Source: an uncultured bacterium
GTDB taxonomy: Bacteria > Planctomycetota > UBA8742 > UBA2392
Direction of reading: 5' to 3'
Length of the DNA: 64,000 nt
Assembly (NCBI GenBank): GCA_938014885.1
Contig: CALLQI010000014.1
Coordinates: 62,001 to 126,000, forward strand
Of the stretch, positions 41,458 to 49,024 are shown in pieces. Under the pieces are notes generated by a model. It was not told the DNA's origin and made no database searches. It saw only the letters and a list, made by a program, of their open reading frames with translations. Position 1 is the stretch's first letter. Every line of letters starts with the position of its first letter. The translations under genes were made by a program, and so were the position numbers.

Positions 41458-44358
41458 TCAGCTTTTGGCTTCTTCGGAGTCCCCGGAATCCTCAGACTTG
41501 TCTTCCTTGGGCTCCTCGGGCTTGTACTGGATGATTTCGTGGCCTTCCAGGACGCGCGCGGGCTCAACGAGGCTGCGGACCACGTCGCTGTTGGCGAGAT
41601 GGCGGTTGCGCCAGATTTCCGCGGGTGTGCGCCAGCCCTTTTCCTTCATAGCGTCCTTTTGCAGGCGCAGCGGCGTGCTGCGTCGGTCCGTGACGCGGGC
41701 CAGCAGGTACGACCACTGGTCGCGATCGGGGCGGCGTAGCGGGTCGGTGTTGCGCTTCTCAGGCACGATCTCAGTGATGCCTTCGGAAGGCTTGATGTTC
41801 TTGATGCGGCCGATGAAGGGCTGGTCTGGGGCAGCGGAACTAGGTGAGGCAGAGTAGTTCAGAACGTCGCTATCGCCTTCGCTGAAGATGTTGGCGATGT
41901 CGATGCGGTCATTGAACCAGCCGGTTTCGACGATTTCGAAAGATGCGCCGTACTTGGCCTTGGCAGCTTCGACCGTCTTGTCCCAGCCGTCCTTCAGCAT
42001 CTGGCGGCGCAGGTCGCGCATGGCGTCCACGGCAAGTTCGCGGGCACGGCGCAGGGTGGCAACGTCCAGCACGCGTTCGGCCGATCCCAGGCGTCCCTGC
42101 GGGTACTTGGCGGTCTTGGCACGCAGGCGCAGCACCAGATAGCCGCGGCCGGGGGCGGCCATGATGCCGCTGGTGGCGCCGGCTTCGTTGCCCGGTTCTT
42201 CAAGGAAGCGCTGTGCGCCTTCGACCTGTTCGAGGTAGCGGTAGGTTTCGTCGCCGACAATCTTCTCCCAGGTCCATTCGCCGCCGGGAGTCTGCATCGA
42301 CAGGTTGAAGTCGCGCGCCAATGCGGCAAGGTTCATGTCACGGGTGTCAGCTGCGTCTTTACGCAGGCTGTTCTGGCGCGCGTTGTAGTCGGCCTGGATC
42401 AGCTCAGAACGGCCGGTGTAATCTTCCACTTCGCGTTCGGGCACGATTGCGTCGCGGGCATCGCGGGCAACCCGGCCAAGTTCAACGGGCAGCTCAGACA
42501 GCAGTTCACGCATCGCAAACTGGCGCAGGGCGACGTCGCCGGTCTTGAGTGAGCGCACCTTGGCCTCGTAGCCCATAAGCTGGGCGCGGAACGATTCTGC
42601 GAACTCGGACACCAGTGGCTTCTTGGTGTCGCGCAGCTTGATGCGTTCCTCAATGGCCTTGATCTCGAGGCGGTACTGGTCAACGCGCGCGGTCACTTCT
42701 TCTGCGGTCATTTCTTTGCCGTCAGGCGTGAGCTTCTTTTCGCGGGCCTCGAACTCTTCCATTTCAGCACGCTTGTCGTTCAGTGTGCGCTCGAGGTCCT
42801 GGGTGGTGATGCCGGCCGTGGTTTCGAGGGTGTCAACCTGATCGCGCTCGATGTTTGCAAGCTCGGCCACGAAGGCATCCACGAGGTTGGCGAGGTTGCG
42901 CTCAGCGGTGGCGGCATCCGATTGTTCGATAACTTCGATCTTGAGCCGGTCATGGAGCGAGCGGGTGCGGGCATGAAGCTGAGTGTCCAGGCTGTCGAAG
43001 CGGCGGCGCAGGTCTTCCACATAGTTGCGCATGCCGTCCCACACCTGCTGTTCGCGGCGGATCACTTCGACCTGGGCGTTGAGTTTGCGTTCGCGTTCAA
43101 GCCGTGAGTCTTCGAGTTTGCGGAGGAAGCCGCTGATCGCGCCCTGCGATTCCTTGAGTGATTCGCGGGCCTTGAGCGCGTCTTCAAGCGCGGTCTTGGA
43201 TTCATCGAAGCTGCGGTGGCGCATGTAGTCGGCCCGACGCGCTTCGCGCCATTCCTTCCACTTGGCGTCGTCCCAATCCTTCACTTCGTCAGGGTTGCGC
43301 AGCTCATACAGGTTTTCGGCGGCCTTGAGGCGTTCTTCGATCTTCTGTTTGTCTTCATCGCTGGCTGTGAACATTTCGTCGCGCACGGCCTGGTACATGA
43401 TCTGGAGCATGTCGTCGTCGAACTTGACCAGATTGGCGCGCAGCATTTCTTCGGGGAATGCGCGGATCACGTCGAATTCGAATTTCGCCTCAGATTGCAG
43501 GAATGTTGCGCGGTGAGCGTCGTAGGCCTGCTCAAGCCGATCGTAGCCGATGCCCCTGCCCGCGATGCCAAAGTTGCCGGCCGCGCCGGCCGCGCGCCAT
43601 GCGAAGTTCTCGCGCAGCACATCCTTGCGGGCCTGCTCAAGGAAATGGTCCACCTTCAGGCGCGCAACTTCGGCCTTCAGTTCATCCTGGTTGCCGCCGG
43701 AGATCAGTGAAATCTCGGCCAGCGTCGCGCGTTCCGCCGACACCAGTGAGGCCACATAGTCGCGCACCATCACGGCTTCCTGCACCGTGGGCACGATTTC
43801 GCCCAGCTTGGCGCCGTAGCTGTCTTCAAAGTTGCGCTGCAGGTCTTTCTGCTGGAACTTGTCGATTTCCTGCCGGTTCTGGTTCATCAGGTCGGTGATC
43901 AGCTTGCCGACGTAGGCGTTGCTTGGTTCCTGCACACCGGCGTCTTTGGCGCGCTTCACCAGCACCAGGTGGCACCACACGTTCTGGTCCTGGTACACCG
44001 GCCACACGTCCAGCAGGCTGGTGTCGGTGGGTTCCATGGCGTTGAAGGGCCAGTCGTGGCCGTCTTGAGGCCGCGCACTGAGGGTCGGGACTCGGGCGTA
44101 AATGTATTCCGGCGCGTCGTCAGCCCAGGGGCTCGAGTTGCGGTCGAGGGCGGCAATAATGCCAAGCCCGCGGCGCTTGCGCTGGAATTCAACCAGGCGG
44201 TATTCCTGGCCGTCCAGCTTGCCCTGGTCCGCGGGCGCGCCCCCCGTTTCCGAGAAGACGCTGATCATGGCGCCCGTGATTGTGAACATGCTGGCCAGCA
44301 GTACCACCAGGCCAATCATGAAGATTTTCTGTCCGCGCGTGAAGTTTTCGAGTGCCAC
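41458..44358 (-). CDS. Large membrane-anchored coiled-coil protein, PpiD-like architecture
   Basis: 966 residues from GTG 44358 with GAGGA six bases upstream. One N-terminal membrane helix (IFMIGLVVLLASMFTITGAM, 12-31), then an exterior dominated by long charged helices, strongest at residues ~400-620 (coiled-coil rich in Glu, Arg, Lys, Asp). The N-terminal helix plus outer helical chaperone-like body recalls SurA/PpiD-type folding factors, but no parvulin motif is visible. The last ~30 residues are acidic. Function unknown; envelope protein folding is inference. Confidence 0.75.
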   Translation of the reverse strand: MALENFTRGQKIFMIGLVVLLASMFTITGAMISVFSETGGAPADQGKLDGQEYRLVEFQRKRRGLGIIAALDRNSSPWADDAPEYIYARVPTLSARPQDGHDWPFNAMEPTDTSLLDVWPVYQDQNVWCHLVLVKRAKDAGVQEPSNAYVGKLITDLMNQNRQEIDKFQQKDLQRNFEDSYGAKLGEIVPTVQEAVMVRDYVASLVSAERATLAEISLISGGNQDELKAEVARLKVDHFLEQARKDVLRENFAWRAAGAAGNFGIAGRGIGYDRLEQAYDAHRATFLQSEAKFEFDVIRAFPEEMLRANLVKFDDDMLQIMYQAVRDEMFTASDEDKQKIEERLKAAENLYELRNPDEVKDWDDAKWKEWREARRADYMRHRSFDESKTALEDALKARESLKESQGAISGFLRKLEDSRLERERKLNAQVEVIRREQQVWDGMRNYVEDLRRRFDSLDTQLHARTRSLHDRLKIEVIEQSDAATAERNLANLVDAFVAELANIERDQVDTLETTAGITTQDLERTLNDKRAEMEEFEAREKKLTPDGKEMTAEEVTARVDQYRLEIKAIEERIKLRDTKKPLVSEFAESFRAQLMGYEAKVRSLKTGDVALRQFAMRELLSELPVELGRVARDARDAIVPEREVEDYTGRSELIQADYNARQNSLRKDAADTRDMNLAALARDFNLSMQTPGGEWTWEKIVGDETYRYLEQVEGAQRFLEEPGNEAGATSGIMAAPGRGYLVLRLRAKTAKYPQGRLGSAERVLDVATLRRARELAVDAMRDLRRQMLKDGWDKTVEAAKAKYGASFEIVETGWFNDRIDIANIFSEGDSDVLNYSASPSSAAPDQPFIGRIKNIKPSEGITEIVPEKRNTDPLRRPDRDQWSYLLARVTDRRSTPLRLQKDAMKEKGWRTPAEIWRNRHLANSDVVRSLVEPARVLEGHEIIQYKPEEPKEDKSEDSGDSEEAKS

Positions 44359-44446
44359 GTCCGGTCCTCAACCTTCCTGCCAAAGGAACGCGGAAGGGTA
44401 GCAGTGCCGCCACCCCCCGGCAATGAGGCGAAAGCCCAGAGCGAAC

Positions 44447-46051
44447 CTAGAGTTTCTTGGCCACCGGCATGCGCCTGCCGGCACCGAACGCGTGCTGGCT
44501 GACGCGCAGCACAATCGGGGCCTGCCGGCGCTTGAACTCGGCGATTTCGACCATGCGCAGGATCCGCGCCACCAGTTCAGGATCGGTTCCTTCCTTTATA
44601 ATGGCGGCCGCGTCTTTGTTTTCGTCCAGGTAGGCCGCCAGAATGCGATCCAGCACGTCATAGGGCGGCAGGCTGTCTTGGTCGGTCTGGTTCGGGCGCA
44701 ACTCGGCGCTTGGTGCCTTGGTGAGGATCGCCTCGGGCATTTCGGCAAAGCGGCGCGACAGTTCATAGACGCGGGTCTTGGGCAAGTCGCCGATTACCTC
44801 AAGCGCGCCGCACATGTCGCCGTACAGCGTGCTGTAGCCCACCGCAAGCTCGCTGCGGTTGCCCGTGGCCAGCACAAGGCTGCCTTCCGCGTTGCTGCGA
44901 GTCATCAGCACCAGGCCGCGCACACGGGCCTGGGCGTTTTCTTCGGCCACGCCGCTCGGGAAGCCCGCCAGCTTGCGCTGGATTTCGAATGCTTCATCAA
45001 TATTGATGACTTCAAACTTCACGCCCAGTTTGGCCGCCAGTTCGCGGCTGTCTTCAACGCTGCCGACACTGGAAAAGCGCGTGGGCATGCTGATGGCCGT
45101 CACGTTGTCGGTGCCCAGCGCCTTTGCCGCCAGGCAGGTTACGAGCGCACTGTCGATTCCGCCCGACAGGCCGATCAGCGCCTTGCTGTGGCCGGTGCGG
45201 CGGAAGTAATCGCGGATGCCCAGTGTCAGGGCCTCAATTTCGTCGGCGACGTCGTCGTCGTCCCAGGGCTCGGGCCCGCCGCTAAGGGGGTCGCACAGGA
45301 ACGTACTTTCCAGGAACAGCGGCATCCGTGCGGTGACTTTGCCTTTGCCGTCGCAGGCGACGCTGCCGCCGTCGAAAATCAGGTCGTCATGCGCGCCCAC
45401 TTGATTCACCAGCACCGTTGGCAAGCCCGTGCGCTTTGCCGTGGCGCACACCAGCTTTTCGCGCAGGCGGTGCTTGCCGGTGCCCCAGGGCGAGGCACTG
45501 ATGTTCAGCAGCAGTTGCGCGCCGGCCTTGGCGCACTCCACCGCCGGCTCAAGTTCGTAGTCGATGCGGCCGAGCAGGCTGGTGTCGGTCCAGATGTCTT
45601 CGCAGATCAGCACGCCGATGCAGGTGCCGCGGAAGTCGGCCACGCAGGGCGTGGGGTCGGGCTCAAAGTAGCGGCGTTCATCAAATACGTCGTACGTCGG
45701 CAGCAGGGCCTTGTTCTTCACTGCCAGCACGCGGCCGCCGTCGCACAGAATGGCCGAGTTGCGCAGCGGCTTGCCCCATGCGTTTTCGTTGGGCGTAACC
45801 AGCCCGAACAGCAGGCCGATCCTGAGGTCTTTGGACAGGCGCAGCAGGCGCTCGCGCGCTTCGAGGTTGCGGCGCGCGAACTCGCCGTACAGCATCATGT
45901 CGTGCGGCGGATAGCCCGAAACGGCAAGTTCCGGGGCGATGCAGAGTTCGGCCTCATGGTCGGCGGCATCGCGAACGGCCTTTTCGATACGCGCGACATT
46001 GCCATCAAAGTCGCCGATGGTTGGGTTGAGTTGCAGCAGCGCAAGTTTCAT
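44447..46051 (-). CDS. nadE: Glutamine-dependent NAD+ synthase
   Basis: 534 residues from ATG 46051. The N-terminal nitrilase-type glutaminase has E41 (APELAVSGYP), K114 (VKNKALLPTYDVFDERRYF) and C150 (LICEDIW); the C-terminal synthetase has the ATP loop GLSGGIDSALVTCLAAK and later LATGNRSELAVGYSTLYGDM. It amidates nicotinic acid adenine dinucleotide with ammonia from glutamine, the last step of NAD+ synthesis. 88 bases lie between it and the next gene upstream. Confidence 0.96.
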   Translation of the reverse strand: MKLALLQLNPTIGDFDGNVARIEKAVRDAADHEAELCIAPELAVSGYPPHDMMLYGEFARRNLEARERLLRLSKDLRIGLLFGLVTPNENAWGKPLRNSAILCDGGRVLAVKNKALLPTYDVFDERRYFEPDPTPCVADFRGTCIGVLICEDIWTDTSLLGRIDYELEPAVECAKAGAQLLLNISASPWGTGKHRLREKLVCATAKRTGLPTVLVNQVGAHDDLIFDGGSVACDGKGKVTARMPLFLESTFLCDPLSGGPEPWDDDDVADEIEALTLGIRDYFRRTGHSKALIGLSGGIDSALVTCLAAKALGTDNVTAISMPTRFSSVGSVEDSRELAAKLGVKFEVINIDEAFEIQRKLAGFPSGVAEENAQARVRGLVLMTRSNAEGSLVLATGNRSELAVGYSTLYGDMCGALEVIGDLPKTRVYELSRRFAEMPEAILTKAPSAELRPNQTDQDSLPPYDVLDRILAAYLDENKDAAAIIKEGTDPELVARILRMVEIAEFKRRQAPIVLRVSQHAFGAGRRMPVAKKL

Positions 46052-46116
46052 AGCGGCAGCTTGCCGCGAAACGCGCGATTACGCAACGCAACGGCGAACC
46101 CCACAGTTGCAAACCC

Positions 46117-46605
46117 CTACATCAACCCCGGCTTGCCCAGGGCGCGGCGCAGCATGCCGATTTGCCCGATGTGATAGCCCTCGTGGAAGGCCAGTGTCGT
46201 GAACAGGCTTGCGATGGTTTCGTTCGGGTTGCCCAAGGGGCTGAATGGTGCCTTGGCGGCCGCCTGAGCAGGCGTCATCGATGCCAGCTTCTCGGTGATC
46301 GGGCCCTGTGCGGCCGCGAAGCGCCCTTTGAGTTCGGCCAGCGGCAGCGCGCCTTCTTCGTCGCCGGCCGCGGGCTTGCCACGGGCGTAGCGTTCCAGGT
46401 CTTCGATCGGCCAGGGGCGCTCGCCGGTCAGGGCGAACAGCGCGTGGTTTCGCGCGAGCGCCAGGTGCCCGACCAGCCAGTTGATCGAATTGCCTGTGGG
46501 GCCTGGGTGCATGGCCTCGTCGTCGGTGAGGCCATCGAGATACTTGTCCATGAGGAAGGCGCACATGCCGTACTGGCCGATCACTGCTTCATTCTGCGGT
46601 TGCAT
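46117..46605 (-). CDS. DinB-family metal-dependent protein
   Basis: 162 residues from ATG 46605 (GGGAG seven bases upstream). The four-helix DinB fold with its metal-binding histidines in NWLVGHLALARNH and FHEGYHIGQIGMLRR. DinB-like proteins include bacillithiol or mycothiol S-transferases, but this member is not defined. Its start lies 17 bases inside the end of the MarR gene, so the two are translationally linked. Confidence 0.85.
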   Translation of the reverse strand: MQPQNEAVIGQYGMCAFLMDKYLDGLTDDEAMHPGPTGNSINWLVGHLALARNHALFALTGERPWPIEDLERYARGKPAAGDEEGALPLAELKGRFAAAQGPITEKLASMTPAQAAAKAPFSPLGNPNETIASLFTTLAFHEGYHIGQIGMLRRALGKPGLM

Positions 46606-47038
46606 TGGAGTCTCCCGTTTCAAGTTGTTTGATCGTGTCGATCACGCGTAGAAAGGCCTCGTAGTCGCGGTCTGCAATCCTGGTCCGCAGCGAGGCTTCT
46701 GCTTCAACCACACGCCGCGCCAGTTTGCGCACAACGCCGCGGCCCTTGGGCGTAGTACGCACAAGCCATGATCGCCGGTCCTTCGGGTTTGGCGCGCGCG
46801 TCAGCAGGCCGCGCTTTTCGAGCCGGTCCAGCAGGCCGGTCAGCGTAGCGGCCTTGTGGCCGAACACGCGCGAGAGCAGCCCGACGGTGCAAGGCCCGTA
46901 GCGTTGCACATACGAAAGCATGTGCACTTCGCCGCTGTCGGCCCCGTCGCCTTCGCGTTCCACGGCGCGGGCCAGCACGCGGTATGCGGCGTGCACCTGG
47001 GCGAGAAACAACGAGCGATAGTCCACCAGCTTGTTCAT
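46589..47038 (-). CDS. MarR-family transcriptional regulator
   Basis: 149 residues from ATG 47038. The winged HTH reads VGLLSRVFGHKAATLTGLLDRLEKRGLLTRAPNPKDRRSWLVRTT (shown in parts only: recognition helix AATLTGLLDRL, wing NPKDRRS). No ribosome site precedes the ATG, but a good promoter ends seven bases before it, so the mRNA may be leaderless. Such dimers respond to small molecules; the likely target is its own DinB partner operon. Confidence 0.9.
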   Translation of the reverse strand: MNKLVDYRSLFLAQVHAAYRVLARAVEREGDGADSGEVHMLSYVQRYGPCTVGLLSRVFGHKAATLTGLLDRLEKRGLLTRAPNPKDRRSWLVRTTPKGRGVVRKLARRVVEAEASLRTRIADRDYEAFLRVIDTIKQLETGDSNATAE

Positions 47039-47045
47039 ATGGCGA

Positions 47046-47073
47046 AATATACGGATGCCGAAATAAAATACAA
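47046..47073 (-). promoter_or_regulatory. Sigma-70-type promoter of the MarR-DinB operon
   Basis: TTGTAT (47068-47073) and TATATT (47046-47051), 16-base spacer, in a markedly AT-rich patch. The -10 box ends 7 bases before the ATG, placing the transcript start at or next to it. Confidence 0.6.
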
Positions 47074-47088
47074 GCCCGGCCGCAGGCA

Positions 47089-47123
47089 AACACACGGGGC
47101 CGGCATTTCCGGCCCCGTGTGTT
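47089..47123 (-). terminator. Terminator of the 47141 gene
   Basis: 15-bp perfect stem AACACACGGGGCCGG / CCGGCCCCGTGTGTT with a 5-base loop, 18 bases past the stop on the minus strand. Confidence 0.8.
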
Positions 47124-47140
47124 GCTGAGTTGTCGATTGT

Positions 47141-48304
47141 CTACTTGGCCCAGACCTTCACTTCGGCCTTGCCTTCGCGTTTCTTGCCACTCTTGTACTT
47201 GAACACGATCCGCTCAATCGTGCGCGCTTCGCCCGGCAGGTCGATCTGGCGGCTGCGGCTGTTTTCCTTGAACTCGTGGCGGATTTCCGGCGAGTGCTGC
47301 TTGCCGTTGCCGAAGGTGATCACGATGTCGTGCATCTCAAGTTCACCGTCTTCGACTTCGATGATGATGCTGCTGAACTTGCCCTTGCTGTCGCCCACGA
47401 TCAGCACGTCGGTGTCCTTGGCGAAGTCCACTTCGCGGGTGCCGATCTTGGTGTAGTTGGGGAACTTCTCCTTCATGTTCGGGTTAGCATCGCCGCCGGC
47501 GCGCTTGCCGAAAACCTGCACCGTGGCCTTGCCTTCGCTGACGCGGCTCTTGTACGCGAACTCAATCTTCTTGATCACGCGGGCGTCGCCAGGCAGGTCG
47601 ATCTGACGGCTGCGGCTGCCTTCCGCGAACTCGTGGCGCGTGTCGGGCGAGTAGGTCTCATCGTTGGCGAAGGTGACCTTGATGTTCCACATCACCAGTT
47701 CACCGTCATCGACGTCGATCTTTATTGCCGTGAAGCGGCCGTCCTTGGCGCCGACCTCAATCGTGTCCTTGTCGGCACCGAAATCGACTTTGCGAGTGCC
47801 GAGATGTTCGAAGTCCTTGTGGCGCTTGTGCAGGTCCGGCAGGTCCGGCACGTCCGCGTTGCCGTCGCCCTTCTTGCCGAACAGCATCACGGTCGCCTTG
47901 CCCTTGGCGCGCTTGGATTTGTACTTGAAGGTCACGGTCTTGATGATGCGGGCCTCTCCGGGCAGGTCGATCTGGCGGCTGCGGGTGTCTTCCGTGAACT
48001 CGGCGCGCACGTCGGGCGAGTAGGTCTCGTCGTTGCCGAACGTGAACTTGATGTCCCACATTTCCAGGTTGCCGTCGTCTACGCCGATGATCACGCTGAC
48101 AAAGCGGCCGTCCACGGCGCCCACGGTGATCGTGTCTTTGTCGGCTCCGAAATCGACTTCGCGCTCACCCAGCTTTTCATAGTTGGGGAACTTTTCCTTC
48201 CAGTTCGGTTTGTCGGGGTTGCGGCGCTGTGCATCCGCTGAAGTCACTGAGGCCAACAGAAGGGCCACCACGGCAAACACGGCACAACTTGTCCAGGTAC
48301 GCAT
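47141..48304 (-). CDS. Exported protein with three tandem copies of a ~105-residue domain
   Basis: 387 residues from ATG 48304 (GGAG upstream). After a signal peptide (~1-26) come three near-identical modules: each runs L-G-x-R-E/K-VDFGADKDTI, G-R-F, M-W-x-IK-x-TF-x-NDETYSPD, RSRQIDLPG, then a YKS-x-GKA strand pair (third copy slightly diverged: FGNGKQHSPE). Spacing ~115 residues. The pattern recalls the DUF2541-type beta-domain, from memory only. The single-module lipoprotein at 48516 is a close paralog on the opposite strand. Likely a periplasmic or surface beta-sandwich binding protein. Confidence 0.78.
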   Translation of the reverse strand: MRTWTSCAVFAVVALLLASVTSADAQRRNPDKPNWKEKFPNYEKLGEREVDFGADKDTITVGAVDGRFVSVIIGVDDGNLEMWDIKFTFGNDETYSPDVRAEFTEDTRSRQIDLPGEARIIKTVTFKYKSKRAKGKATVMLFGKKGDGNADVPDLPDLHKRHKDFEHLGTRKVDFGADKDTIEVGAKDGRFTAIKIDVDDGELVMWNIKVTFANDETYSPDTRHEFAEGSRSRQIDLPGDARVIKKIEFAYKSRVSEGKATVQVFGKRAGGDANPNMKEKFPNYTKIGTREVDFAKDTDVLIVGDSKGKFSSIIIEVEDGELEMHDIVITFGNGKQHSPEIRHEFKENSRSRQIDLPGEARTIERIVFKYKSGKKREGKAEVKVWAK

Positions 48305-48515
48305 GCAGGTCTCCACGTAATCGAATGTGAGCGAACGCCCAAGTGGAGACAGAGTATCTACGCCCCCGCCCCCACGCGAGCAGACATTTCACCCCGATGC
48401 CCAAGGCAGGTTGCGCCGCAGCGCCAATTTTGTTGTGCTGACGCCTTCTGGAATGCAACCGAAACCATTGACCGGGGTTACGTGCCGGTCGCTTACCCAT
48501 TCACGGAGCTTGCAC

Positions 48516-48941
48516 ATGAGAACTGGCGTGGCCGTACTTCTGACACTGGTGGCCGTACTGTTCGTTTCAAGCTGTGGCGGAAAGCGCGCGGTGGCGCGTG
48601 CCGCCGACGCGGACAATGATCGGGTTGAGTTCCTGGGTGAACGCAAGGTGAACTTCGGGGGCGACGTAGACACGATCCTGGTCGGCGCGCACGACGGACT
48701 GTTCCGCGCGATCCGCATCGAAGTAGACGGCAGTGCGCTGGAAATGTGGGACATCGACGTGCACTTTGGCAACGGTGGCCATGAAGACTTCAACACCCGC
48801 CTGCACTTTGAAGAGGGCAGCTGGAGCCGCCGCATCGACCTGCGCGGTGGTGAACGCATCATCAAGAAGGTGGTGTTCAAGTACAAGTCGAAGAACCGTA
48901 AGACCGGCCGCGCGACCGTGAAGCTGTACGGCATCGGATAA
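48516..48941 (+). CDS. Lipoprotein with one copy of the repeated domain
   Basis: 141 residues from ATG 48516 with GGAG upstream. MRTGVAVLLTLVAVLFVSSC is a lipoprotein signal. The mature part repeats the module of the divergent 47141 gene: FLGERKVNFGGDVDTILVG, MWDIDVHFGNGGHED, SWSRRIDLRGG, VFKYKSKNRKTGRATVKLYG. The 211-base gap between the two starts should hold both promoters. A terminator follows. Confidence 0.82.
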   Translation: MRTGVAVLLTLVAVLFVSSCGGKRAVARAADADNDRVEFLGERKVNFGGDVDTILVGAHDGLFRAIRIEVDGSALEMWDIDVHFGNGGHEDFNTRLHFEEGSWSRRIDLRGGERIIKKVVFKYKSKNRKTGRATVKLYGIG

Positions 48942-48956
48942 CTTAATGCCGCAATC

Positions 48957-48983
48957 AAACCGGCACGCCTGGCGTGCCGGTTT
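48957..48983 (+). terminator. Intrinsic terminator of the lipoprotein gene
   Basis: 12-bp stem AAACCGGCACGC / GCGTGCCGGTTT with a CTG loop, followed by GCTTTTT, 15 bases past the stop. Confidence 0.88.
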
Positions 48984-49024
48984 GCTTTTTCCGTGCGCGC
49001 GCTAGATTGCGGGCAGGAGCAGCC

